Notes under the pieces: model-generated
What the model was told of the DNA's origin: nothing
The model's database searches: none
Seen by the model: the letters and a program-made list of their open reading frames with translations, nothing else
Translations under genes and position numbers: made by a program
Assembly: GCA_036346255.1 (NCBI GenBank)
Contig: CM070629.1
Location: 5,151,001-5,215,000, forward strand
DNA from: Ampelocalamus luodianensis
Taxonomy: Eukaryota > Streptophyta > Magnoliopsida > Poales > Poaceae
Direction of reading: 5' to 3'
Length of the DNA stretch: 64,000 bases
Shown here: piece by piece, positions 46,704 to 56,756 of the stretch
Numbering within the stretch: position 1 is the first letter of the stretch
Layout: each line of letters starts with the position of its first letter

Positions 46704-47934
46704 AGGTACAACCGATTCTTCTTTGCACCACCTCGGCGTCCTAGTGCCCCGTGATGGCGCGGCGCCTTCGCGACCGCGGTTTGCTCATTGCCTCTTACGC
46801 ACGCCGGAGGTGTGCCGCCGTCCGGATGATAAACGCGTTTGACCTTTTTGCCGATAGTTGATCGTGGTTTCTTTGTAGCCGGCGCGATTGCATCCTCCTT
46901 GGTGGCTTTGTCTGTTGGGGTGGTATTTGGCGCACCGTTCCTCCGGGTGCTATCCTCCTCCGCTCGGGCGTATTCCTCTATCTTATCGAAGAGCTCCGCG
47001 ACCGTGCGTGCTGGCTTGCGTGCCAGTTTCTCCGATAGGGGGCCTTTCTGCAAACCACATGTTGCGGTGTTTATGATGGTAGTCTCGTTGACCCCATTGA
47101 CTTAGCACTTTACTTCTGCGAATTTTCTGAAGAAGCTTCAAAGGGATTCGCCCGGGGCTTGCTTGACTGCGAACATGTGTCCTGCATCCTTCGGCTCGCT
47201 GTAGTTTCCTTGAAAGTTGTTGCGTATGTGGTCACGCAACTGCTCCCAGGCGTAAATGGAGCGGGGGGGATGGTAAAGAACCACGTCGGGCGACGCCCTT
47301 AAGGGCGAGCGTGATGCTTTTTGCCTTTGTTGTGTCGTCTCCTCCCGCCGCTTCGATTGCTGTTTCATACACGCGTAGGAACTCCGAGGATCTGTGCACC
47401 CTTCGAAGGGTGCGACCTCCGGTATTTTGAAGTTCCTTGGCCAGCGTGCTGCTTCAAGTCCTGCGCTCAACGGTGAGTTGGGATCTCCCCGGAGCTACAG
47501 GCTCACGTTTGGTTCCTCCGGGATGGTTTGGGCTCCGGCTTCGGGGTGTTGAGTGTCAGGTTGTGGCTGAGTGGTCGCGAGGGTGCCTCCCGCTGCCTAT
47601 CGGAGACTAAGCATCTCCCGCCGGAGGTCCACCAATTCCCGTTGGAGTGCTTCGTATGATTCTCGAGTGATGCCTGCGGTCTGTGTATTTGGCAAAGATG
47701 CTTCGGTGGGCGGGGCATCGCCTCCTACGATGTCCCCATGGGTGGAATTATTGACTTCTTCTTCTGTGGCTCGGGTGGCGGCAGCGGTCGATGCGACCCG
47801 ACCCCGCTTTGCTTTAGGGGTGTTGAGTGCGGCGCGCCCTCTTTGCCTCGATTCTGAGACTTTGAGTCTTTGCTCTTGGGGCCATGAGTTTTTCTGGGTG
47901 TGACTTTCTTGCCGAACCCCACGGACGACGCCAA
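46700..47934 (-). pseudogene. Gypsy gag, frameshifted
   Basis: Capsid-type blocks are present in several frames: WPRNFKIPEVAPFEGCTDP and SIYAWEQLRDHIRNNFQGNY (47470-47138), then LSEKLARKPARTVAELFDKI and EYARAEEDS (47053-46850), with a basic tail. The N-terminal part near 47934-47725 is Lys/Ser/Pro-rich. No single open frame joins them, so gag is not translatable as one protein. Confidence 0.8.
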
Positions 47935-47935
47935 C

Positions 47936-48457
47936 TGTCGTAGTGAGAAGACTAGACAGTAAGAAGTGGAGACCCCTCGTGCTGGGGAGACGAGGGGATT
48001 TAACAGGGGCTCAATTGTGGTAAAAGATTGTTCTCCCTCAGTTACATGGTAGAGGGGCTATTTATAGCCTCCCGATATGGTATTTTAAAAGTACATGTAT
48101 ACCCCTAGCAAAGTACATTAGCCCTAGGGGCTGCAGGGTCTTTTGTGCGCACTATGCGTAGCCTCCGGTGCACGATGTGCCCTCGTGGACACGGTCTATC
48201 TTGGGAGATACATCCGGTCCACCGTTCCTGCGGACCCTGTGCCCTTCGCCGGTCCTCTGCTGCTTTCTTTGGAGGGTCTCCTTGGGTCCGCCGAAGGGTC
48301 TTCGGGACTACTCCGAAGGGCCTTCGGGATCCACCGGGGGGTCTTCGAGATCCTCCGAGGGGGTCTTCGGAGCAACCTCTGAGTAGGTCCTTGGAAGACC
48401 TTTCGGTGCTGCCGTGCTTCGCCGGGTCGTGGGGGTCGATGAGGCGTCGCTACGACA
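47936..48457 (-). repeat. 5' LTR of the Gypsy element
   Basis: 522 bp, TGTCGTAG to CTACGACA, with perfect 8-base terminal inverted repeats. Its promoter TATA on the minus strand reads GGCTATAAATAGCC (48056-48069). Confidence 0.92.
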
Positions 48458-48865
48458 ACACCCCCCAAATATTAGAAACCTATAAAGAGATTTGACAGTG
48501 AAATGCCCTGACTTTTCAAGACACCAGACAGCCCTATCTTGATCTTTAGTGAGATCCACCCCGTGCAGTAACTCTTTCGGCTGACTCCACAACACCTCCT
48601 CTTCTAAACCAAAATTCCTATTAAACTGGATGTTCCACATTCCATTACCCAAACAATCTGAAAGCTTTATATCAAGGTTAAGGCAAATATTATACAATCT
48701 ATTGAACTGAATATTCTTGCTTCTCCTTGTCAACAATGGCGATGTCGTCAATGCAGCTCATTCGCAAGATCAAGACCCTTGTATGACAGAAATTGCCAAC
48801 GAAGTTCCAGAAAAGAAAACATCATTGATTGCCCCCAGAAGTCGAGCTCAATGAATTCCATGGTG

Positions 48866-49218
48866 TTAAAAGTTAGGTAGGTGCACTAGTGAAGACCAAG
48901 CATGGATATGATACATGAGCCGCGCCATGTTAAGAAGGCTGTGGAGGCTGAACTGTCATGTAAAGTCTGGATCGGCACAATTCATTGCATGCGATCTCTG
49001 AAATTGCTCCGTAACTCGACAATTCCTCACAAGAATGGAACATTCCTAATGGAGATGGGAAATGCGGTGAATCTAGGGCCCTAACGCACGAACCCACAAA
49101 AACCAAACGGAATTGGGGCTAGCATCTTAGCCCAGATCCACCGACACACGCACGCACGGGCGCGCACAGCATGAGCCGCCAGACAGAATTGGAACGACGC
49201 GGACATTGAGGCACGTAC
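48866..49218. other. Junction sequence between F-box fragment and CesA exon
   Basis: No recognisable coding sequence. A short open frame at 48902-49084 (plus) has no family resemblance. If the CesA exon is transcribed, this would be its intron or read-through region. Confidence 0.4.
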
Positions 49219-49305
49219 CGGGGCAGGCGCGTCGCCGTCGTGGCGGATCATGACGAACTCGTTGCGGTTGTGCGAGCTCGCCACCATCCCCGCGTTCGCC
49301 GCCAT
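49219..49305 (-). pseudogene. Orphan first exon of a cellulose synthase (CesA) gene
   Basis: The minus-strand exon encodes 29 residues, MAANAGMVASSHNRNEFVMI then RHDGDAPAP, ending at a consensus donor GTACGTG. This is the characteristic N terminus of a grass primary-wall CesA, which should continue in exon 2 with the RING-type zinc finger (CxxC repeats). I cannot find that exon anywhere downstream on this strand within the window. CesA proteins are about 1,080 residues, so this is a fragment. It still has its GC-rich 5' flank (49306-49900), possibly including the promoter. Confidence 0.8.
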
Positions 49306-50820
49306 CTCCGCTCCCCTTCACACCGCCCCACCGATGAAGACGAAGACGAACCGAGAGAGAGGCTGCAAAGACAGACAGATCCGAGCTACCTCTAGATCCG
49401 AGAGCAAGCAACAGTGGCGATCACCACCACCATTCGCCGCTCCAGATCCCGCGAGCTCGCCCGCCCGGTCGCTGCAATGCCGCCGCCGCCTCCCCTCCCT
49501 CTCTGCTCGCTCCACTCCTCCCTATCTGCTTACATACGCGCACCTCCACTTGGTTCTGCACGGCGGGGGAAGACCGGGGCGTTCTGCGCGGCATGGTAAG
49601 ACCGGCGCGGAGGGGGGAGGCCGGAGCGGACGGGGAAGGCCGGCGCGGAGGCGGGGGAAGCCGGCGCGGAGGAGGGGACTGGGGAGGCCCGCGCGGAGGA
49701 GGCGGGGGAGGCGTGGAGAGAGGAAAGCCTTGGACGAGGCCCCTCCTCCGCACATCAACCCCTCCCCCCGCAATCCAACGGCCCGGGGGAGGGGCAGAGA
49801 ATTCGGTTTCTGGAGAGAGGGGATGGTGCTGCCCGTGGGGAGGGGGGAAAACGAGGGGAATGGGTTTCCATGCAGGGGCAAAAAGTCCTCGATTTCAGAG
49901 GTATTTTCCTAATAGATGTCCTCACTCTTGCGGGGAGTCGTCGAAGGTCGTTTCGAGTTTTCTACTGGCATCCTACTTCGATTCTAGGTTACTTCTAATT
50001 AGAAAATAAGGAGCCGCGGGTGTTTGGTTGGGCTCCCACGGCTCCAGCTGAGAATCTAGACGCAAGAGTTCTACCAAACTGTTAAAGCACATAATTTATA
50101 AAACCTTTTTCCCCCTCTGGTTTCGTCCAAATACTCGCAACTTTTGTCCGTATGGAATGGGGGCATGGCAGATTTATTTTGTGTGGGCCCATGGGGTACA
50201 GCCCACAACATATATAGACTTAAAACATAAATGTTAATACATAACATAATACAAAAGGTCGAAACACAGGTTTTCCTCAAGGAAGAAGTAGAAATCAAGT
50301 TGCATTTGCCCTACTTTGCTTTCCTCCTTTCCTCGAAAGTTACGATGATCTACTCACCGTGTTGAACAGGATATGTGAATGCATGATCGATTTTGGAAAA
50401 TAAGGCCTGTTATTAATACAGGACTTCAATGCATTGTGGATTATTGTGACATCTGAGCTTAACATCAATGTGAATCCTTGGAAACATCATTAATCGAGTC
50501 TAGTCAACAGTTATATCAAAAAAAAGGGGAAGAAGTCTAGCGAAGACTGAAGAGTCAAGCCCATATGCTTGCTTCTCCGGCAATGAAATTTCCTCACATT
50601 GTACAAAGCTGAGAGTTTCAACAGCACCTGCTGCAAGAGTGGTCGGCTTCCTGAATCAATTTAGAGTCTGCACGACTTCCATCTTTCGTGAATCTTTGAT
50701 AGAGAAAAAACCTTGTCGGTCTTCAGAGACCCAGTAAAACACCGCACTGGCCAACGACAGTCTCTGGTCAGTGGTTGGATTCGTTAAGTCCGCCAAAACT
50801 CGACAGCTAGTTTACGGTGT
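49306..50820. other. CesA-type 5' flank and GDSL2 upstream region
   Basis: 49306-49560 is likely CesA 5' UTR/promoter sequence. 49570-49740 is a purine/GC-rich tract with GGCGCGGAGG repeated several times. After 49900 the sequence is ordinary AT-rich intergenic DNA. From about 50580 it resembles the upstream region of GDSL3, as expected for tandem duplicates. Confidence 0.5.
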
Positions 50821-50825
50821 AGCTC

Positions 50826-50837
50826 CTATATATAATC
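50826..50837 (+). promoter_or_regulatory. TATA box of GDSL copy 2
   Basis: CTATATATAATC lies about 60 bases before the ATG at 50895, a normal spacing for a short plant 5' UTR. Confidence 0.6.
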
Positions 50838-50894
50838 CTCCCATACTACTATCGTCCCTGACTCATGGTATCAGCAAAACACCAACACTAGAAA

Positions 50895-52531
50895 ATGGCT
50901 TCAGGTCATCTCTCCACCACATCTGCGACCACAAGATTTACGTTGCTTCCCTTTATGCTAGTGCTGCAACTCTCTCTGAGCGCACACGCTGATTGCAACT
51001 TCCCGGCAATCTTCAACTTTGGCGACTCCAACTCAGACACCGGTGGGATGTCAGCCCTCTTCATGTCGTTGCCGCTTCCCTTCGGCCAGACATTCTTCGG
51101 CATGCCCGTTGGCCGGTGCAGCGATGGCCGCCTCACCATCGACTTTATGGATATGGCAGTGGAACATGTCAGCCAAAAACATAGTCTGGACGACATATTG
51201 GGCAACATATCTGTTTGGTTATACTGCACTGCAAAGCAAGGAAATGTTTGACACACTTCTTGTTTCCTGACAACTGACATTGCAGCTCAAAGCCTGGGGA
51301 TACCTTACCTCAGTGCATATCTCAATTCAGTGGGGAGCAACTTCACACAAGGAGCGAATTTCGCAGCATCTGGTGCGTCGATCGCACGGGATAAGAGCCC
51401 CGTGTCCCTGGATGTACAGACCTCGGAATTTGAACAATTCATCAACAGAAGCCAGTTCGTCTATAACAACATAGGTGAGGAGTAAAACAAAACCCAGTTC
51501 TGTTTGTGACGCACAAAACTCAAAATTCATGCTTAATTTCCCGCTATTCTTCTGTTTATTACGCAGGTGGAATCTACAGGAATATCCTACCAAAAGCCGA
51601 GTACTTCTCCAAGGCGCTATACACCTTTGATATTGGCCAAAATGATCTCGCCTCAGGCTATAATTCTAATATGATGACTACGGAGCAACTGGAGGCCTAC
51701 ATCCCTGATCTAATGGATAAATTTACTGCAGTAATCCAGGTGCAGTACATGCAACTTTGTTCGCTTAATCTTCCGCAGAGAGAGCACAATGTTCAGCAAT
51801 TGAGGTTTACCAAGTAATGAAAAACTGCAACACATATTATCTATTTATTTTGATAAGTTAACACAATCTGTTACCTACCGTAGAGCGTGTACCAGCTCGG
51901 AGGAAGGTATTTCTGGATACACAACACAGGACCAATAGGTTGCCTGCCGTATTCTCTGGTGTCCCGCCCTGACATCACCGCTCAAAAGGATGAAGCTGGC
52001 TGCTCTATCACCTACAACAAGGTCGCTCAGCTGTTCAACGCAAGGCTGAATGAAACCGTGGGTCGTCTTAGGACAGCGCTCCCAGAAGCCGCATTCACTT
52101 ACGTTGACGTCTATGCTGCCAAGTACAAGCTCATAAACGATGCCAAGAAGTTCGGTAAACAGAAATTCTGACCAATGAAATCTATTCCCCCGATCGAACA
52201 ACTGCTCAATTTCACATGCCATGTACATGACAGTCGGAACTGATACCCGGTTGCAGGTTTTGGGAACCCTCTGCTTGTTTGCTGCGGGAACGGCGGCGGA
52301 GAGTACAATTTTGACCGGACGATTGGGGTCAGCTGCGGCAGGAGGATTGAGGTGAACGGCACATCAGTGCTAGTGGGGAAATCGTGCGATGACCCATCCA
52401 AGAGCGTGAGTTGGGACGGCGTTCACTTCACCGAGGCGGCAAACAAGTTTGTATTCAACCAGATTGTCAATGGTGCGCTTTCGGATCCGCCCGTGCCTCT
52501 AAGCCAAGCCTGCCAGGACAAAGGGCAATGA
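50895..52531 (+). CDS. GDSL esterase/lipase, tandem copy 2, first splice donor lost
   Basis: By comparison with copies 1 and 3 the exons are 50895-51150, 51286-51474, 51567-51739, 51884-52154 and 52257-52531, which would give 387 residues. Signal peptide, FNFGDSNSDTGG (Ser45), GANFAASGASI, FDIGQND and DGVHFTEAAN (Asp350, His353) are all present. However, the base pair after exon 1 is AT (ATGG-ATATGG) where copy 3 has GT (ATGG-GTACGT). Retaining intron 1 leads to a stop at 51249-51251, and the nearest downstream GTs shift the frame. Exon 2 also has an eight-codon in-frame deletion before SPVSLDVQT, and FED position Trp is Ser (TSEFEQF). Either it is a recent pseudogene or it uses an unusual splice. 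Confidence 0.85.
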
Positions 52532-53991
52532 CCTGTACATTTTTCGATAGATTACCTATTTAGCACTTATTGCTTGCTTCGTCAATAGTATATACAACAT
52601 GCGACTGATTTTTTTTTTGAAATCAGTCACTTTTTGAACCATCAGATGGAGATCTAATGCCTCAGATATCACCCCCACCCCTATATCCCTAACCCAATCT
52701 CACTTCCCACCCTCTCTCCATCTCTCTCACCAATCACAGAATGCTAAAATCGCAAGATGTATAGCAGTTCTCTAATATATATTGAGCGAGTGAGCATGAT
52801 TAGGGTGCCATACTTTCTTTGAGTTGTAATAAGACAAATAAAATAGAGAACACATCGTGTGGCAACTCTGATAGAGATAATATTACTGTCTTTTTTAGTT
52901 TGTACTTTTTGCTGCCTAACAAAATAAAAGAAACAAGAAAGACCCTAGGCACTAGCTCTTGTGCATGGCTCTTATGGGTTTTTTTTCCTCCGGTTTTTGT
53001 TATTTGTAAGTTGCCTTTTTTTTTCTTTTAAGTCTAAGTCAATTTTTGTGGCCATTGTATTTTTTTATAAAGATTGATGTGCTACATGATTAGATGTTGA
53101 TCTAATGAATAAAAATTGTGACTTATACTTAACAAAATTTCAATCACCTTACAAATAGAAATAGACAAGTTTAAAAAAACAAGGGCAAGAATCTGCCTCA
53201 TTTCATTAGGAATGGTTTGTTACAGCTTAAACAGAAAGGAATTGGGGACGCTTGGTTGCATACCTGGGCTAGATCAGCCGGCCCGGAGCATCTCAGTTCC
53301 CAGGTCCCTGCCTGGGAGGTGTTTCGTTGGCGTCCTGATATATTTTTGGTCGAAAATGACCCCACCGTGGCCGCCGCGCCGGAGCCCCGATGCTGCCACC
53401 CAAGAGTCCGTGGCCCGCCGCGATCCCACGAAGCTCCCGGCGCAGCCCCGGAACGCGCAAGCTCGTGAAGGTACTTCTCGCAGAGAAGCTGGCCCTCGCC
53501 TCCCCTGAGCTCGACTCCAGCGCCATCACCGGCACCCACATGCTCCCGTACGGCCATGTGGCCCTCGTCGCCGGCACCTCCATCGTGTACGGCGGCGCCA
53601 CCTACTGCCGCATCTGCGCCGCCCTCCGCCCACGCCTTCGTCACGGGAGGGAAAACCGGAAAAGAGTGGAGCGGCAAAGAAGGGGATTGGACTGGAGTAA
53701 TCGAAGCGGAGACGACGGAATTGGTCGGATCCAAGGCCCACGGCCCATCTGCGCTTTAGGGGCACGTGGAAATTCCGCACCATATCTTAAATTTTAAAAA
53801 TAAAATCAGCTTTTTTGGGTGGATCCCAACGACATGCGAGTCTCTGAAGTAGCAAACCGAATAAAAACACTAGAAAAGATAAAGATAGTAAAAAGAAAAT
53901 ATGTTCATAGGCATAAGAACAAATATAAAGATTTTGGTTAAAAAGTACAAACACAAATTTTCGTACGTGGCTTGATACACTTTTTCTCTTG
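52532..53991. other. GDSL2 3' flank and unassigned GC-rich fragment
   Basis: 52532-53200 is AT-rich with T-runs. 53270-53760 is GC-rich with open frames on both strands (plus: KVLLAEKLALASPELDSS, then GTHMLPYGHVALVAGTSIVY); I do not recognise the product. It may be a captured or degraded gene piece. The rest is AT-rich. Confidence 0.45.
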
Positions 53992-54180
53992 AGTTTTTTT
54001 TTGAGAGACAGTTAATTATAAGCGTGCAGTGTCTCATCCATTAGTAACATCCACCATCCTCACATCACGCACACCAACGCAAGACCCTCTACTTGGCAGT
54101 TGGCACACACAAGAAATTAGGAGGAGATAGGTTTCGAACCCTCGACCTCCTCTTTGTGTAAGTACACACTTTGTTTGTCC
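53992..54180 (-). mobile_element. tRNA-derived SINE-like retroposon
   Basis: On the minus strand a B-box-like GAGGGTTCGAAACC is followed by about 130 bases and a CTCTC-A9 tail (T's at 53995-54003). This is the arrangement of a plant SINE. The A box is less clear, and the target duplication is not certain (ACACTTT-like words occur on both sides). Confidence 0.5.
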
Positions 54181-54254
54181 AGATGCACATGCGAGAATTG
54201 AAGCCACGATATATGTGATTACAGGTGATGAATCTTAGAAAATCCCGTTGAAGA

Positions 54255-54515
54255 TAGGCCCCTGTTATTTAAAGCCAGTTTCCTTCCGAAATACCGGTAA
54301 GCTCTCTCAAACGAGTTAGCTTGGAAACGGCTTATGCCATAAGTCAAAAGCCATATATAACTAGCAAAAGCTAAAAGTTGGGTGGGAGATACTTCATTAG
54401 CTTATCGCAGGTTCGATTTATGAGTGTGCCCTTCTAAGTTGGAGAAAAGCTACATTGCTTTTCAGCCTAGAAAATCAAACAACGGTTTTTCAGAAAAGCT
54501 ACTGTTCCCAAAACT
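54255..54515. mobile_element. Degenerate MITE
   Basis: The left end GGCCCCTGTTATTTAAAGCC and right-side AAAAGCTACTGTTCCCAAA, with several internal AGCTTTT / AAAAGCT palindromes, resemble hAT-type MITEs beginning GGCCCTGTTTGG. The ends are too diverged to set borders. Confidence 0.4.
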
Positions 54516-54878
54516 ACTCAAGACTAGTCAGCTGTCGAGCCCACCTGACATGCTTTGCTTTCTTGGCAACGAAATTTCAGCATATACAACGTATACTACG
54601 TAAGAAATTCTTGAGAAGCAGCTGCTGCAATCGTCCCGTCAGTTTCCACCGGATCAGCCTGGGTCCTGCGTGGCATCCATCTAGAGACTGTTCTTCGTCG
54701 ATGTAACATAATGGAGCCTTGTGTTGAATCTTATCAGAAAAAAACTTGGCCGTCTCTGTCCGCCAGAGCTCCAGTCCAACACGGCAATGGCAGACTCTAA
54801 TCTGTGGTCGGATTCACCCACACAATCGTTACCCCCCATCCTCCCTGCCTCAGTGTCACCAACACCGGAAAGTGGGAG

Positions 54879-56478
54879 ATGGCTTCAGCTCACCGCTGCA
54901 CCACCACCGCGACCACAAGATTTGTGTTGATATGCTCTGTGCTAGTACTACAACTCTCCGCGAGGGCGCGCTCTGATCCTTCGTGCGACTTCCCGGCAAT
55001 CTTCAACTTCGGCGACTCCAACTCGGACACCGGCGCGCTCTCGGCCCTCTTCTCCGCGGTGCCGCCGCCCTTCGGCCGGACCTTCTTCGGCATGCCTGTC
55101 GGCCGGTACAGCGACGGCCGCCTCACCATCGACTTCATGGGTACGTCAGCCATAACTCTGGATGGATGGATATTTTGGCGACATGTCTGCCCTTCGATAT
55201 GCTGCGCTGCATACTAGTAGGGATATGTTTGACACGTTTCTTGTTTCCTGACGCTGCAGCTCAAAGCCTGGGACTACCTTACCTCAGTGCTTATCTCGAT
55301 TCAGTAGGGAGTAACTTCACGCAAGGAGCCAATTTTGCGACGGCTGCTGCATCCATCAGACGAGACAATGGGAGTATTTTCGTCTCTGGCATCAGCCCCA
55401 TTTCCTTGGACGTGCAGACCTGGGAATTCGAACAGTTCATCAACAGGAGCCAGTTCATCTATAACAACATAGGTGAGGGGTAAAGCAAAGTCAAGTTCTG
55501 CTCTTCGTTAGTGTGTCATGCAGAACCCAAATTTCATGTTTCATTTCCGGCTGTTCTGTTTTAACGCAGGAGGAATTTATCGTGAGATCCTGCCGAAAGC
55601 CGAGTACTTCTCCAAGGCGCTTTACACCTTTGATATTGGCCAAAACGACCTCACCATGGGCTACTTCGCTAACATGACCACCGAACAAGTCGAGGCCTAC
55701 ATCCCTGATCTAATGGAGAGGTTCACTGCAGCAATCCAGGTGCAATTCATGCTGAATATTTATTTCTCCTCACAACCAAGTTACACACACACACACAGCT
55801 CTAACTGCAACGCACATGGCCTGCTTGCCTAGTGAAGAGCGTATACAAGCTCGGAGGAAGGTACTTCTGGGTGCACAACACAGGGCCGCTCGGCTGCCTG
55901 CCGTACGCTCTGGTGCTCCGCCCCGACATCGCCGCGCCCAAGGACGACACCGGCTGCTCCGTCGCCTATAACCAGGGCGCTCAGTTCTTCAACGCGAGGC
56001 TGAACGAGACCGTGGCTCGTCTCAGGACGGCCCTCCCCGACGCCGCTTTCACCTACGTCGACGTGTACTCCGCCAAGTACAAGCTCATAAGCCAAGCCAA
56101 CAAGCTCGGTACGTGTAATAAGCTGCTGCAACTCTGACCAAAGACACAAATAGTTGCGTATAAATCGAAGAAATTTTGGGGCTAAACGGCGCGTGTGTTG
56201 GATTTTCAGGTTTTGGGAACCCTCTGCTCGTGTGCTGCGGGTACGGCGGCGGCGAGTACAACTTCGACAGGGACATTCGGTGCGGCGGGAAGGTCGAGGT
56301 GAACGGCACGTCGGTGCTTGCGGGGAAGTCGTGCGGGGACCCGTCCAGAAGCGTGAGCTGGGACGGCGTGCACTTCACCGATGCGGCCAACAAGTTCGTG
56401 TTTGACCAGATCGTCGGCGGCGCGCTCTCGGATCCGCCCGTGCCTCTGAGGCAGGCCTGCCAGGGCAAGAGGCGATGA
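54879..56478 (+). CDS. GDSL esterase/lipase, tandem copy 3
   Basis: Exons 54879-55140, 55260-55472, 55570-55739, 55838-56108 and 56210-56478 give 394 residues with all junctions in phase. The N terminus is a signal peptide (FVLICSVLVLQLSARARS). The SGNH blocks are FNFGDSNSDTGA (Ser47), GANFATAAASI, FDIGQND and DGVHFTDAAN (Asp357, His360). Potential N-glycosylation sites include NFT and NET. Introns are short, unlike copy 1. It is closer to copy 2 than to copy 1 (shared LTIDFM, ITYN/VAYN and upstream sequence), so 2 and 3 are probably the younger duplication. Its 3' end is unusual: a Copia LTR starts at 56485. Confidence 0.95.
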
Positions 56479-56484
56479 GCTTTT

Positions 56485-56756
56485 TGTTGGGAAATTATGG
56501 TCTGACTCTGCAGTCGGTTCATTAGTGGGCGCTTTATCCTAAATTCTAGCAGTGTCGTAGCCTATAAATAGAGAGTGCTATTCATTGTAAATGATTGATC
56601 GATAGATGAAGGAATAAAGAGAAGCAAGAAGTCCCTCTACATCTCTGTGTTCTATCTCTTATTCTGTTCTTATTGTTCATGCATTGTTCGTACGATTTTG
56701 ATTTTGTCTACGAGGTAATCGCTCGGACTGAACTTGCCAACGACAGTTCCTCAACA
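56485..56756 (+). repeat. 5' LTR of a Copia element
   Basis: 272 bp from TGTTGGGAAATTA to CCTCAACA, with TATA CCTATAAATAGAG at 56561-56573. The following CGTTATCAGCACGA is the sequence usually next to the primer-binding site in this Copia group. A matching 3' LTR was not found in the window. Confidence 0.75.

Larger units (their letters stand above)
37233..48457 (-). mobile_element. Complete Gypsy LTR retrotransposon, Tat lineage, 11.2 kb
   Basis: Two LTRs (37233-37723 and 47936-48457) begin TGTCGTAG and end in GACA. The 5-bp duplication ACACC flanks the element (37228-37232 and 48458-48462 region). The element lies on the minus strand, so the 5' LTR is the right one. Next to it, TTGGCGTCGTCCGTGGGG looks like a tRNA primer site. 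Order on the minus strand: gag, protease, RT-RNase H, integrase, two tandem-repeat arrays, an antisense gene, then the 3' LTR. A long region with an antisense ORF after pol is characteristic of Tat/Ogre/Grande-type elements. Over the first roughly 370 bases the LTRs differ at about 14 positions by eye, mostly transitions, so it is not a very recent insertion. Frameshifts in gag-pol make it non-autonomous. Confidence 0.92.
36450..48714 (-). mobile_element. 5'-truncated LINE, itself split by a Gypsy element
   Basis: About 1 kb of LINE sequence remains in two parts, 48714-48463 and 37232-36450. A 17-bp duplication, TCTTGCTTCTCCTTGTC, flanks the whole (36433-36449 and 48715-48731). The poly(A) tail appears as T's from 36450. 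The minus-strand translation runs NFGLEEEVLWSQPKELL and GHFTVKSLYRFLIFGG in the right part, then NIWSSRIPLKVKIFLWQTY and NKCWLCGVAKDTNHLPFHC in the left. This is the end of the reverse transcriptase with its zinc-binding motif. It is inactive. Confidence 0.88.
36006..48865 (-). pseudogene. F-box/LRR/FBD-type gene fragment, split by a LINE
   Basis: The C-terminal part, 36449-36006 (minus), encodes VFPNLEHLTLEGSYELGNKA, the GNLLRCCPVLRDLQLKLSM leucine-rich strand and a final EEIHVVNGD with stop, as in plant F-box proteins with LRR and FBD regions. The preceding part lies at 48865-48732 and reads GNFCHTRVLILRMSC then DDIAIVDKEKQD. Removing the 12 kb insertion with one target copy restores the frame across KEKQD-SLLTVFPNL. 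Upstream of about 48840 the frame has a stop, and neither the F-box nor most of the LRR region is present, so the gene was truncated. Such proteins recruit targets to SCF ubiquitin ligases. Confidence 0.85.

Noticed and set aside
49250..49912. 220-codon plus-strand frame near the CesA exon
   Set aside because: It is complementary to the CesA exon and its GC-rich leader; the composition bias explains it.
51150..51286. U12-type (AT-AC) intron in GDSL copy 2
   Set aside because: The sequence starts ATATGG, not ATATCC, and ends AG, and the paralogues have ordinary GT-AG introns here; a donor mutation is simpler.
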